Source: Chloroflexota bacterium
Lineage (GTDB): Bacteria > Chloroflexota > Dehalococcoidia > Tepidiformales > Tepidiformaceae
Reading direction: 5' to 3'
Assembly (NCBI GenBank): GCA_016191435.1
Contig: JACPOQ010000032.1
Coordinates: 1-64,000, forward strand
DNA length: 64,000 nt
Positions 33,133 to 42,153 of the stretch are shown piece after piece. Numbering within the stretch: the first letter of the stretch is position 1; the number at the start of each line of letters is the position of its first letter. The position numbers and the translations under genes were made by a program. The notes below the pieces were generated by a model. The model saw only the letters and a list, made by a program, of their open reading frames with translations. It was not told the DNA's origin and did no database searches.

Positions 33133-35625
33133 CTACCTCCTCCTGTCGCGGTGTTCGTTCCGCTTGTGACGTGCAGGAAGCGCGCCGTTTCCCCCCAGCG
33201 CCCCCACGGGTTCCGGCGGCTCCAGCCAGCCATCGAACTCGCGTTGTCCGAGCTTGATGCCGCGATTGGTAAGGACGCGGTCCACCTCCCGGGCGACCTC
33301 CGCTCGCGAGCGACCGAACTGCTGGGCAGAGCGGTCCGCTATCGCGGCCACACGGGAGGCATCCAGGGGCGCCGGAGGATCGATGTGAAGCGAGAACGCC
33401 GAGTTGCGGTGGCCGTTCGACGACCAGCGGGCGTAGCACTCGTAGTCGTCCTGCGAGACGAGGTCCGCCACCTCGAGGTCGCCTCCCAACTCCGGGGTGA
33501 GGTACCGGGCGTCCTCGGCGCTGACCTGGAACACCGTCAGGCTGTCGATGTTGGCGAAGACTGTTGGCCGTAGCGCCGCGTCAATGGCATCGAGCTTGGC
33601 GAGTGACTGCGTGACGAGCACGAAGCTCGCCCCGTATTTGCCCAGCTCGCTCATCATCCGCGGGTAGTCGGCGCCGCCCAGCGTGCTCGATTCATCCACG
33701 AGAGCGACCAACCGGCTCCTCTCTCCGTCTGGCAGTTCGATCTGGTCTTCGACGATGAGCGAGAGCAGATTGAGGATCGTGGCGCCGATCAGTGCCGCGC
33801 CGCCTTCGCCCAACAACCCCACGGCTGAGTTCACGACCAACACGCCGCCATCCCGAAGAAGAGCCCGCGGATTGAACGTGGACTGCGCCTGGCCAAGCGT
33901 GAGCCGCGCTGCCTCGGTGACCTGGAACCGCCCGACCTTGGTCGTCACCGGGTTCGCGATTTGCTGCTGGAAGGCACGGCCGACCTGGTCGTAGTTGTCG
34001 TGCCACCACGCCCAGAGCGTCTGGTCCGGCACCTGCGACATCACGCGTTGCCGGAACTCGGCGCTCGTCAGCAGCGGAACAACATCGAGCAAGGTGTACT
34101 GCTCCCCGCGCCGGCGGACCTGGTTCGCCTGGTGTAGCGAGAGCAGTGCCGCCCGCAGGGCGCCCTCCATGCGCGGCCCCCAGTTGTCAGGCCAGAGCCG
34201 GTGGAGCATCGCGACGATGTTCTCGGCCGTCCGGTCCCGGTTGGGGAACAGCGCCACGTCGAGCAGGTTCAGCCCGACTGGCCGCTCACGGTCCGTGAGG
34301 TTCAGGTATGCCGTCCGGTCCTCGATGCCGGGCGGCACGACGCTCAGCACGCTCTCGGCCAGGTCCTGGTGCGGGTCGATGACGACCAACAGCAGCCGTT
34401 CGCGTCCGGAGTCGAGCTCCTGCATCAGGTGCGAGGCGAGGTGCTGGAGGAACGTCGACTTGCCGCGCCGTGTTTTCGCGAGGATGAGGTGGTTTCGGAA
34501 GAGTGCGGAACGAGGAACATGGACAGGGACGCTTCGGCCCTGGTGGCGAGATACGCCAACGCGACAGCCTCGCGACACCAGCCCCTCGGAGAGAAGGAGC
34601 CGTCGCGCGACAGCTCGCTCTGCGACTGGTAGCACGGTTGGGTCCGGAAGGTGCCAGAGAGCCGCCAGCTCCGCGGCGTTTAGAATCGGGTCGCGCCCAA
34701 TGAGGCGATTGCGTGAGCCGAGTCTCGCCGTATCGGGGTTTGCGCGGCGGGGGCGAAGGCCGTTGCCCGCCGGGTGGTCGAAGGCCTGATAGGCGGTGGC
34801 GACCTGCCCGGCAACTTTGCGAAGGTCGGCTGGCTCGCGGTCACCGATGGCAATCACCCGAAGGCGGACTCTGAAGCGCGGGAACGAGAGCTTTTCGTCG
34901 GCGAGTGCCGCGCTGAGCGGCTCCCGGCCCGCGGCGACGCGTGACCACACGGTCGCCGCGAGTGGCAGTGTGGCGACCGTTCCGGCCCCAAGGCCGAGAA
35001 GCGGCAACATGTCGCCGCTCTGGTACCAGCGGACCGCCTGGATCCCGAGTGCGCCAATCCCGGCCAGACCGACGAGCGGCAGCAGGTCGGTGCTAGAGCT
35101 CGAAGCACTGGCCGGCCGGTAGGGCACTGACTGCCGAGCACTTCGAGCCTGGACGTTGGAGGCCCAACGGTGGGACGGCGAGCCGGACAGGCAGAGCTGG
35201 CAGACGATGCGATCGCCCTCGTTTGATGAAGCGAGAGCAGCTGCCAGCACGCCGGCGAAGAGGTCGCCGTGTCGCGTGTCCGTTTCGATCGGGAATGCTG
35301 AGTGACGCATCAGGCGGAGTTCGACCGCCGCCGCCTCATCTGTGGCCGAGAACCAGAGCGGCTCGTGGTGAGCCGAGTCAACGGGTCGGAAACCGCATTG
35401 CGGATGCGAGGCGCGAAGTTGTCCGAGCGCCGCCTGCGCTCCGGTGGTTGAGGCCGAGCGGACGTAGAAGCTGAGCCTTCCATCGTCCACTGCGGCCTCG
35501 AACGCGATGCCGTCTGCGCCGGCAAGTCCGGCAAAGAGCGCGCGAGCCCGCGCGACTGGATCGTCGTCATGCCTCGACGGCACGAGCTCGTAGAGGCACG
35601 GAGGGCCATCAACGCGACGACGCAT
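33133..35625 (-). CDS. Type IV coupling ATPase (VirD4/TraG-like, HerA fold)
   Basis: 830 residues. The N-terminal 170 residues form a domain of unknown role. Two membrane segments lie at about 180-230 (LLPLVGLAGIGALGIQAV and LLPLLGLGAGTVATLPL). The ATPase follows: Walker A LILAKTRRGKSTFLQHL, VVIDPHQDLAE, and Walker B RLVALVDESSTLGG, then SFVLVTQSLAKLD. It would couple substrate DNA to the conjugation channel. AGGAGG-like GGAGG precedes the ATG. It overlaps the primase end by 17 bases, so both belong to the leftward operon. Confidence 0.85.
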   Translation of the reverse strand: MRRRVDGPPCLYELVPSRHDDDPVARARALFAGLAGADGIAFEAAVDDGRLSFYVRSASTTGAQAALGQLRASHPQCGFRPVDSAHHEPLWFSATDEAAAVELRLMRHSAFPIETDTRHGDLFAGVLAAALASSNEGDRIVCQLCLSGSPSHRWASNVQARSARQSVPYRPASASSSSTDLLPLVGLAGIGALGIQAVRWYQSGDMLPLLGLGAGTVATLPLAATVWSRVAAGREPLSAALADEKLSFPRFRVRLRVIAIGDREPADLRKVAGQVATAYQAFDHPAGNGLRPRRANPDTARLGSRNRLIGRDPILNAAELAALWHLPDPTVLPVAERAVARRLLLSEGLVSRGCRVGVSRHQGRSVPVHVPRSALFRNHLILAKTRRGKSTFLQHLASHLMQELDSGRERLLLVVIDPHQDLAESVLSVVPPGIEDRTAYLNLTDRERPVGLNLLDVALFPNRDRTAENIVAMLHRLWPDNWGPRMEGALRAALLSLHQANQVRRRGEQYTLLDVVPLLTSAEFRQRVMSQVPDQTLWAWWHDNYDQVGRAFQQQIANPVTTKVGRFQVTEAARLTLGQAQSTFNPRALLRDGGVLVVNSAVGLLGEGGAALIGATILNLLSLIVEDQIELPDGERSRLVALVDESSTLGGADYPRMMSELGKYGASFVLVTQSLAKLDAIDAALRPTVFANIDSLTVFQVSAEDARYLTPELGGDLEVADLVSQDDYECYARWSSNGHRNSAFSLHIDPPAPLDASRVAAIADRSAQQFGRSRAEVAREVDRVLTNRGIKLGQREFDGWLEPPEPVGALGGNGALPARHKRNEHRDRRR

Positions 35626-36640
35626 GTTCGGCCTCCGTCCCGGCGCCGAGCTTCCGAATAAGCTCGAAGAACGTCTGTCGTCCGTTGGGCTGTTGCGCGA
35701 GTTCGCTGAGGTCCTTCACACCTTCAGGTAGTGCAAGTACCGCGGAGCGTGCACCCAGGGTCGTCGCGAGTTCGGTCGCAGCCGCGCGACCTGGCTCGTC
35801 GTTGTCGAAGACGAGCACCACCTCACGCGCCCGTTGGAGAAACGAGAGGCGCTCCGGCCGAACATGCGTCCCGAGCAGTGCACAGATGGGCAGGTTCCAT
35901 GCGACCCCCGTGAGGTAGTCGAAGGCGCCCTCGGTGATGAAGACTCGCCTCTGACCACGCACGCGCTCGTAGCCGAGGATCGGTTTCGGCAGGGAGAGCC
36001 CGAGGTACTTCAGTCGCCGGTCGTCGAGCGCACGTCCAACCATCCAGATGCACTGCCCCTCGCGTAGCTCGGGAATGACGACGCGTCCGGCCAGCGGCTC
36101 GCTGCCGTCGCGACGCAGCAGTCCCAGCTGTCCTGCGCGCCGGAGACTGAGCCGATGCCGCTGCAGGAACGGCCGAAGCGAGTGGCCATCGCTGAAGCCA
36201 AGACGGCAGCGCTGCGCCACCGCTGCGCCGACTCCTCGCGACTCGAGGTACCGGACTGCGCCGTCGGTTCGCAGCAACGTCTCGTGGTACACGTTGGCCG
36301 TAGCCGCGAGGATCAACTGATCGTCGATGGTCAGGCGAGAGGGTCCCGGCAGTGGGGCGCGGTCGGACCATTCGTTACCCGCGAGACGCCGGATCGCTTC
36401 CTTGAAGTCGACCTTCTCGACCCGGCGGACGAAGTCGATCACGTCGCCGGAGGCCCGGCAGCCGAAGCAGTAGAAGCTGCGAGTGTCGGGATAGACGACC
36501 AGGCTCGGATGCTGCTCTTCATGGAACGGACACCGCGCGACGAACCGGCCACCACGCCGTTGAAGCTTGACTCCGTGCTCGCTCATCACCCGTTCGAGCG
36601 GGTTGTCGCGCTTGATGAGGTCGATCTTAAGAGACGGCAT
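35609..36640 (-). CDS. DnaG-type primase with CHC2 zinc finger and Toprim domain
   Basis: 343 residues, shorter than chromosomal DnaG (about 600) and without the helicase-binding C-terminus. The N-terminal CHC2 zinc finger has CPFHEEQHPSLVVYPDTRSF followed by YCFGCRASGDVIDFV. The catalytic core holds GRVVIPELREGQCIWMVGRAL and Toprim acidic motifs VFITEGAFDYLTG and VVLVFDNDEPGR. It probably primes second-strand synthesis of transferred DNA or element replication. Overlaps VirB4 by 14 bases and the coupling ATPase by 17. Confidence 0.88.
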   Translation of the reverse strand: MPSLKIDLIKRDNPLERVMSEHGVKLQRRGGRFVARCPFHEEQHPSLVVYPDTRSFYCFGCRASGDVIDFVRRVEKVDFKEAIRRLAGNEWSDRAPLPGPSRLTIDDQLILAATANVYHETLLRTDGAVRYLESRGVGAAVAQRCRLGFSDGHSLRPFLQRHRLSLRRAGQLGLLRRDGSEPLAGRVVIPELREGQCIWMVGRALDDRRLKYLGLSLPKPILGYERVRGQRRVFITEGAFDYLTGVAWNLPICALLGTHVRPERLSFLQRAREVVLVFDNDEPGRAAATELATTLGARSAVLALPEGVKDLSELAQQPNGRQTFFELIRKLGAGTEAEHASSR

Positions 36641-38453
36641 CGGTCGCCTCCTTCGCTCGGTCTTCCAGTTCCGCGGGATCGGTCGTGGCCAGGTTGTGTT
36701 CGAACGGGCTCGCCTCGATGCGGAGGGCGATGTGGTTGCCCGAGGCGAAGAAGAGGCCCTCGCCCTTGCGGCACGAAAGCAGGAACTCGCGCTCGCCAGC
36801 GCTGAGCCGGAACGTGTGCGAGACGGCGTCGATCGTGGAGCTGTCCTGCCGCATCAGCAGCTGGACGGACGAGTTCGCCAGGATGGTGTGCCCCTCCGGC
36901 GTCGCCAGGAAGTCCTCGACATCCTGGGTGACCGTCGTCAGCCCGAGGTAGTACTTCCGGGCCTGCCGCGCCATCGACGAGAGGAAGCGCGCGCCCTCCT
37001 CGTGTTGCATGAGCGACCACGCCTCGTCGATGAGGAGCATCCGTGGCTTGCGGTTGCGGCGGACCTCCCGCCAGATGTGGTCGGCGATGAGATAGACGCC
37101 GAGCGGGCGCAGTTCGGGCTCGAGGTCGCGGATGTTGAAGACGACGAAGGGCCTATGGAGGTCGACCGATGTCGGCGAAGAGAAGATCTCGCCGAGGCTG
37201 CCGTCGACGAAGCGTTCGAGCCGGTCAGCGAGTCCGAGCGGGTCGCCCTCGTCACGAAGCACGTCGTACAGGTCCCGGAGGACTGGCGCGGGCCTTCCGT
37301 GGGTACTGGGATCGCGCGTGATTCCGGTCTGGCTGTAGGTCTCCAGGAGCGCGCGGTCCAGGGCTCCCCGCTCACGCTGCGTGAGGGAACTGCCCTTGTC
37401 AGCGAGCATCAGACCGAAAAGACCCTGCAGGGCAAGCAGGCGTTCGGTCAGCGCGTCCTGCGCGTCACCGTCCTTCGCCGATCTTGAGCCGAGGTCGAAC
37501 GGGTTGATGTGGTGCGCAGAGCTGCCGGAGAGACGGATGTACTGGCCGCCGACGTTCTCGCAGATCCGTCCGTACTCATCCTCGGGGTCGATGATGTAGT
37601 ACTCGACGCCGCGCATCAGCGCTCGGAGCGCCTCCACCTTGCAGGCGTACGACTTACCCGCGCCGCTCTTTGCGAACACGACCTTATTGGCGTTCTCCAG
37701 CTCACGGCTGAACGGGTCGAAGATGACGAGCGAGTTGTTGTGGACGCTGATGCCGTAGAGGATGCCCTCGCGCATCGACAGGTGGCTCGACGTGAACGGG
37801 ATCATGGTCGCGGCGCTGGTCGTATCGAGGTTGCGGTACCGGCCCAGGTAGTCGCGCCCGGCCGGGAGACACGACAGCAGGCCCTGGAGCATCTCGAAGA
37901 GCACGGCGCGCGAAGACGCCATCATCCCGCCAAGAGCGGTTTCGACCCGGCGATTGAGTTCGTCGACAGCCGCAGGTGATCCCGACCGTAAGCAGACATA
38001 GAGGCTGACCGAGAAGACGCGCTCCTCCCCTCGCTGCAGCGCGTCGCGCAGGCGCTCGACGTCTTCGTAAGCGACTTCGCGCTCGGCGCTGGCGATCTTG
38101 CCGCTGCGGGCGTCGAGGAGCCGCGAGGACTGGAGTTCGACGAGCTTGTGGGTCAGGCGGCGGACCGTCGTCGCCGAGTCGAGCGGGTCGATGTGGAGGC
38201 TCAGGTCGAGCGGCTCGTCGAAGTCGATGAGGCGCGCGAGCCAGTTGGAATGGACGTAGCGTGGGTAGTCGCTGAGGCCGAGCACGCGGACGTAGCGGCC
38301 GTCGATGACCAGGTGCGACCGGGACGCCTCGATGGCAGCCGGTGCGAGATGGTCGACTGCCGAACGCATGCCGAGTTCGAAGCGAAGGTCGTCGGCGGAG
38401 CGCTCGCGCCGACGGCGCGAAGGACGTTGCTGGACGCGCGGAAGGCTAACCAT
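36627..38453 (-). CDS. virB4: VirB4-like conjugation ATPase
   Basis: 608 residues. The ATPase core has Walker A VVFAKSGAGKSYACKVEAL, YYIIDPEDEYGRICENVGG, and Walker B RMLLIDEAWSLMQHEEGARF followed by LTTVTQDVEDFLATPEG. This set defines VirB4/TrsE, the motor for pilus assembly and DNA translocation. The usual VirB4 N-terminal region is partly in the preceding gene. ATG 38,453 has GGGAGGTGG upstream; the reading frame open to 38,624 is a shadow of the preceding gene. It overlaps that gene by eight bases. Confidence 0.92.
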   Translation of the reverse strand: MVSLPRVQQRPSRRRRERSADDLRFELGMRSAVDHLAPAAIEASRSHLVIDGRYVRVLGLSDYPRYVHSNWLARLIDFDEPLDLSLHIDPLDSATTVRRLTHKLVELQSSRLLDARSGKIASAEREVAYEDVERLRDALQRGEERVFSVSLYVCLRSGSPAAVDELNRRVETALGGMMASSRAVLFEMLQGLLSCLPAGRDYLGRYRNLDTTSAATMIPFTSSHLSMREGILYGISVHNNSLVIFDPFSRELENANKVVFAKSGAGKSYACKVEALRALMRGVEYYIIDPEDEYGRICENVGGQYIRLSGSSAHHINPFDLGSRSAKDGDAQDALTERLLALQGLFGLMLADKGSSLTQRERGALDRALLETYSQTGITRDPSTHGRPAPVLRDLYDVLRDEGDPLGLADRLERFVDGSLGEIFSSPTSVDLHRPFVVFNIRDLEPELRPLGVYLIADHIWREVRRNRKPRMLLIDEAWSLMQHEEGARFLSSMARQARKYYLGLTTVTQDVEDFLATPEGHTILANSSVQLLMRQDSSTIDAVSHTFRLSAGEREFLLSCRKGEGLFFASGNHIALRIEASPFEHNLATTDPAELEDRAKEATDAVS

Positions 38454-39135
38454 GGCGCACCACCTCCCGACGCCGGGTCGCGGCGACCACTGGCCGGGCG
38501 CCAGCGATGAGTGACGGCGACAGCTGGGACACCTGCGAACACAGGCACGCGGCCCAAAGTTCGGCCAGCTCCTCGCTTTCCAGCCGGCGCGAGCTGACGC
38601 CGAACGACGTGAGCCCCTGGGCAAGCTCCTGGCAGCGCGCGTTCAACTGCGCGGCGGCCACGGCGAGGTGCTGATCGTCGAGCCGCCGGCCGTTTCGCTT
38701 CCATGGCCAGCGGATTGCGGCCGACCCGTCTCGCCCGAACTCGCCCGCGGGAACGACGAGGTAGAAGCGCCGTTCGAGCAGCGTCCGCTCGCGTGCGAGG
38801 CGCCGGACGAAGGTCTCGTGGTCGAGCGCCAGCCGCCGAATGGCATCGCTGTTCGCCTGCGACGTCACGTTCGTACGAAAACCGGCCAGGTACGGCTCAA
38901 CGTTGGTGGGCAGGATGCGGACCAGCATCTGCACCGGGTGGCTGAGCGAGTTGAGGAACGACCGGTAGCCGGCCATCACCGCTTCCTGCTCTTCCTCGGA
39001 CTTCAGGGCGAAGTTGACGCTCTGCGCCTGGATGACGGCGCGGTACTCGCCGCCTCGGAGGCAGATGACGCCCTCGACGATGTCTTCGAGCGGCAGGAGG
39101 TCCTGCACGCTCCCGTGCTTCCCTGCCGTCGTCAT
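38446..39135 (-). CDS. VirB4 N-terminal-domain (TraC-like) conjugation protein
   Basis: 229 residues. The start VQDLLPLEDIVEGVICLRGGEYRAVIQAQSVNFALKSEEEQEA is the typical beginning of VirB4/TrsE proteins, and the rest (FLNSLSHPVQMLVRILPTNVEPYL, ALDHETFVRRLARERTLLERRFYLVVP) corresponds to their N-terminal domain. The ATPase itself is the next gene. VirB4 is thus encoded as two proteins, which is usual in some Gram-positive-type and Chloroflexota-type elements. The end overlaps virB4 by eight bases and the start overlaps prgI by four. Confidence 0.82.
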   Translation of the reverse strand: MTTAGKHGSVQDLLPLEDIVEGVICLRGGEYRAVIQAQSVNFALKSEEEQEAVMAGYRSFLNSLSHPVQMLVRILPTNVEPYLAGFRTNVTSQANSDAIRRLALDHETFVRRLARERTLLERRFYLVVPAGEFGRDGSAAIRWPWKRNGRRLDDQHLAVAAAQLNARCQELAQGLTSFGVSSRRLESEELAELWAACLCSQVSQLSPSLIAGARPVVAATRRREVVRHG

Positions 39136-39506
39136 CGCTCGCCCCTCCGCTCGCCGAGACCCTCGTCGGGAAGAACGATCTCGAACCGTCCTGCGTCAGC
39201 GCCCTCCGGCAGTCGCGGCGTCCGCACGCGCCAAACGACAATCCGCGGCACGCTGCCGTACCGCAGGAGCACGAACGCCCAGTCTTCCAGCGACCGCCCG
39301 GCCGGCTGCCAGAGCGTGAAAGCGGCCGTCCACAACAGGACGACGGCGCCTAGCCCCAGGCGCATGGGCAGTGGCAGCGGCACTTCGCTCATGGCCGCGT
39401 ACGCGAGCGCCAGGCCGATGATTGCCACCATCAGTTGGCGCATCGTCAGCCCGGCGAAAGCTTTGTCTTCGATGTTCAGGTGGGTGGGGACTTCGTGACG
39501 TTGCAA
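39132..39506 (-). CDS. prgI: PrgI-family membrane protein of the conjugation system
   Basis: 124 residues. The start VPTHLNIEDKAFAGLTMRQLMVAIIGLALAYAAM is the PrgI signature (a short acidic segment, then a first membrane helix), followed by a second helix (LGLGAVVLLWTAAFTLW) and a soluble tail. PrgI lies next to VirB4 in single-membrane conjugation systems and is probably a VirB3-like inner membrane partner. TTG 39,506 is chosen because GGAGAGG lies immediately upstream at suitable distance and the product then starts a few residues before the conserved segment. First gene of the 31,203-39,506 leftward operon. Confidence 0.85.
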   Translation of the reverse strand: MQRHEVPTHLNIEDKAFAGLTMRQLMVAIIGLALAYAAMSEVPLPLPMRLGLGAVVLLWTAAFTLWQPAGRSLEDWAFVLLRYGSVPRIVVWRVRTPRLPEGADAGRFEIVLPDEGLGERRGER

Positions 39507-39579
39507 TGGCCTCTCCTCGTGTGGTTTGAGGAGAGCGTGGGGGGCCCCGATCCGCGGATGCTCCAGTGCGGGGCCAGCC

Positions 39580-39589
39580 GGACGTCCAA
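39580..39589. promoter_or_regulatory. GGACGTCCAA motif upstream of the prgI operon
   Basis: The palindromic core GGACGTCC followed by AA also occurs at 44,979-44,988 upstream of the VirB6-like operon, and as GGACGTTCAA at 41,724-41,733. Both main copies lie just upstream of leftward conjugation operons where a rightward cargo gene starts on the other side. A common operator for an element-encoded regulator is inferred. Confidence 0.35.
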
Positions 39590-39623
39590 CGTCCCATAGA
39601 ATGGTCCAACTACCCCCAGAATG
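39584..39623. repeat. Two tandem 20-base repeats in the divergent prgI/helicase promoter region
   Basis: The pattern GTCCAAC-N2-CCC-N2-AGAATG occurs at 39,584-39,603 and again at 39,604-39,623, 16 of 20 bases alike. On the opposite strand they read CATTCT then GTTGGAC. They overlap the GGACGTCCAA motif. Likely binding sites for a regulator of one or both divergent transcripts. Confidence 0.5.
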
Positions 39624-39659
39624 TTGCAGCTCAATCCCGGCTCGTGCTGAATATGAAGA

Positions 39660-41684
39660 ATGCCGATAACTCCCACCCAGAAAGCCGCGGCCGAAGCCGT
39701 CCAGCATGCCGCTGCGCATGATGCTACCGGCGCAGTTCGGCTCGTGGCGGGTCCAGGCACTGGAAAGTCCGCGTCGATCGTCGAACGAGTGCGATGGCTT
39801 CTGGCGAATGGGACGCCGCCCCAAGGGATCTACGCTACTTCGTTCACCCGTGCTTCGGCTCATGACCTTCAACTCAGAGTCGAAAAGCACTTTCGAACCC
39901 ATGGCCAACCGGGGGCGCCGCTCCTACACGTAAGCACGCTCCATGCTCTGGCTCTGCGGGCGTTGCGCCTCGCCGGGCAGCTCAACATCTACCCTGTCGA
40001 TCCGAGGGTTCTGGACGAATGGGAGACCGAGTTCGTCCTGGACCGCGAGTTCGGTGAACACGCGGGAGAGCCCAGCACTCAGCGACAGGAGAAAATTCGA
40101 CTACATCATGAGGCGTTTTGGGCAACGGGGCAGTTCAACCCGACAAACTATGTTCTCCCGACGCCACCTATTTCGACCGCTGAGCAGAATGCCTTCGACT
40201 CGTTTCATAGGCGACGGACGCAGCTCTACGCCGCAGTACTGCCTGGAGAACTGATTCGTCAGTGTGTCCTCCGCATTAGGGCGGGCACTTTGGATGTGCG
40301 TGCTCTCCTAGGCATTGAACATCTCATCGTTGACGAATTTCAGGATCTGAACGAGCTCGACCAGGAATTTGTGCGCCACATTGCCACGGCCGGAGCTCAT
40401 CTCTTCGTCGCTGGGGATGACGACCAAAGTGTCTACTCATTTCGCTTTGCCGCCCCGCACGGCATACAGACATTTCACCAGACACACCCTGGTTGCGGCG
40501 ACCATGCCCTCTCCGCTTGCTTCCGGTGCGCGCCGGTTGTCCTCGACGCGGCCAACGCACTAATTCAGGCTTTCGGCGCAGGCAGTCGTCTCCAGAAGAC
40601 GCCCGTCGCGCTGCTCGGCCAGGCTCAACCTCCTGTCCAAGGGCAGGTTCTCAGATGGCGGATGCCCAACGACAAGGTCGAGGCCCGGGCGTTAGCCGAG
40701 TCATGCCGAGACCTCGTTGCTGCAGGCGTCCCACCTGACCGCATCATGATCCTGCCGACGAACTATCGCGCGCTTCGCTCGGGGCTCAAGGGCGCGCTAG
40801 ATGCTGTCGGAGTGCCCAACGAACTTCACGACGAGGACCGGTTCGTGTCGCGCCCTGCCGGCCGTTTGATCTACGCGCTGCTCCGAATTGTGGCCTCTTC
40901 CGATGACTATGTTGCTCTCCGCACGGTGCTAGGTATACGAAAGGGGGTTGGCGTAACAACCTGCAATGCGCTCGCAGACAGCGTGACTGCCAACAACTTC
41001 AATTACCGTGACCTCTTCTACACGAACCCACTTCCCTTCGCCCTTCCCTCAACCCGAGCGCACACCGCTCTCTCCGCAGCTCAAACCGTGTTGAACTCGA
41101 TCGGCGGCTGGCAAAGCGTCGACACGCTTGGTCAACGCCTCAACGATCTTACCGGTCTGGTCGCAACCACCCTAGATGCGGCGGCTGCAGGAGAATGGAC
41201 GGCGTTTTCAGCGAGTTTGCCTGCGTTTTTGACGTTAGAGGAGCTGTCCGCCGTACTTGCGGCCGACGGCGATCAGCAGCGACGCTTGGTCTTTGAGGCT
41301 GCCTATCAACGAGTCGGCCTGCCGGTTCCAGTGCCACCGCCAGTGCCCTCTAGAGTCCAAATCATGACTATGCACGGTGCCAAAGGACTCGACGCTGACA
41401 TTGTCTTCATCCCAGGACTTGAGGAGGAGCTGATTCCTGGTTCGCGCCGCAGCCCATATGTAGGTCTTGTCGAGGAGTCTGCCCGCCTACTGTTCGTCTC
41501 GATCACAAGGGCACGGGTGAGCTGCATCATTAGCTACGTCGGTCATCGATTCTTCAACGGGACGATGGCTCAGCACACGGCTTCGCGCTTCGCCAATCAT
41601 CTCAATGGTCCGTTCGGATGGAGAACCGGTGGTCTGACGCCAGGCGAGTGTCAGACCACGCTGTCGGACCGCTTGAACCTCTAA
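39660..41684 (+). CDS. UvrD/Rep-like superfamily 1 helicase (cargo)
   Basis: 674 residues with the SF1A helicase motifs: Q-motif ITPTQKAAAEA, motif I VAGPGTGKSASIV, II HLIVDEFQDLNELD, III VAGDDDQSVYSFR, IV-like region DRIMILPTNYRALRSGL, V IMTMHGAKGLDADIVFIPG, VI RLLFVSITRARVSCI. No nuclease domain is visible. It sits alone on the plus strand, interrupting the leftward backbone between prgI and the pilin-like gene, and its base composition is visibly less GC-rich than its neighbours, so it was probably acquired separately. UvrD-like helicases in such positions are often anti-phage or plasmid-control genes (for example the GajB type), but no partner nuclease is next to it. Confidence 0.85.
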   Translation: MPITPTQKAAAEAVQHAAAHDATGAVRLVAGPGTGKSASIVERVRWLLANGTPPQGIYATSFTRASAHDLQLRVEKHFRTHGQPGAPLLHVSTLHALALRALRLAGQLNIYPVDPRVLDEWETEFVLDREFGEHAGEPSTQRQEKIRLHHEAFWATGQFNPTNYVLPTPPISTAEQNAFDSFHRRRTQLYAAVLPGELIRQCVLRIRAGTLDVRALLGIEHLIVDEFQDLNELDQEFVRHIATAGAHLFVAGDDDQSVYSFRFAAPHGIQTFHQTHPGCGDHALSACFRCAPVVLDAANALIQAFGAGSRLQKTPVALLGQAQPPVQGQVLRWRMPNDKVEARALAESCRDLVAAGVPPDRIMILPTNYRALRSGLKGALDAVGVPNELHDEDRFVSRPAGRLIYALLRIVASSDDYVALRTVLGIRKGVGVTTCNALADSVTANNFNYRDLFYTNPLPFALPSTRAHTALSAAQTVLNSIGGWQSVDTLGQRLNDLTGLVATTLDAAAAGEWTAFSASLPAFLTLEELSAVLAADGDQQRRLVFEAAYQRVGLPVPVPPPVPSRVQIMTMHGAKGLDADIVFIPGLEEELIPGSRRSPYVGLVEESARLLFVSITRARVSCIISYVGHRFFNGTMAQHTASRFANHLNGPFGWRTGGLTPGECQTTLSDRLNL

Positions 41685-41904
41685 CGCGAGACCAAGCGTG
41701 CGGATGGTTGATGAGTCGCTCCTGGACGTTCAACCCTCACGGCTGGCACACGATGAACTTGGCGTTCACTTCCTTAGTCAAGCGCCCGCGTGTCCCTGAC
41801 GCCGAATGTCCGTTTACGATTCGCCAAAAGTCTGAACCAAGAGAGTGGAGTGATGCAGGCCTATTTGGTGGAGCATCGGTGCCTCGCCCTGAGACGACTG
41901 CAAC

Positions 41905-42141
41905 CTAAGGCGATCCAATCGAATCCTGGATCATCCCCGCGATCACCCGTGCCAGCAGCACGATTGAGAAGCCGACCAGGGCGTTGACGATGGCGGACTT
42001 GCCGCGCTCCATCTGGTGGGGGCTGCCGGCGGCGGACATGTAGAGGAAGGCGCCCCACATCACGAAGAACGCGGCCACAGCGGCGCCGACGCCCATCCCG
42101 ATGTTCAGCAGGTTCTCGAATAGGGTGTTGATCTGTTCCAT
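41905..42141 (-). CDS. Pilin-like (VirB2/TrbC-type) small membrane protein
   Basis: 78 residues from ATG 42,141 (GTG 42,144 also possible). Two hydrophobic helices, IGMGVGAAVAAFFVMWGAFLYM and IVNALVGFSIVLLARVIAGM, are joined by the polar loop SAAGSPHQMERGKSA. This hairpin with a conserved polar loop is typical of VirB2/TrbC pilins and the related single-membrane-system proteins. AGGAGG precedes the start. No signal-peptide extension. Between 41,685 and 41,904 I see no gene. Confidence 0.75.
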   Translation of the reverse strand: MEQINTLFENLLNIGMGVGAAVAAFFVMWGAFLYMSAAGSPHQMERGKSAIVNALVGFSIVLLARVIAGMIQDSIGSP

Positions 42142-42153
42142 CACATCGGCCTC

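Noticed and set aside
35609-36640. Chromosomal DnaG
   Set aside because: Too short, without the C-terminal helicase-interaction domain, and located in the conjugation operon, so it is an element-encoded primase.
39660-41684. Gabija system assignment for the UvrD-like helicase
   Set aside because: GajB needs the partner GajA nuclease (OLD-type ATPase/Toprim), and no such gene is adjacent or elsewhere in the window.
41618-41908. Open frame of 96 codons after the UvrD-like helicase
   Set aside because: It overlaps the helicase end, has no ribosome site and no recognisable features. The region 41,685-41,904 is treated as non-coding.
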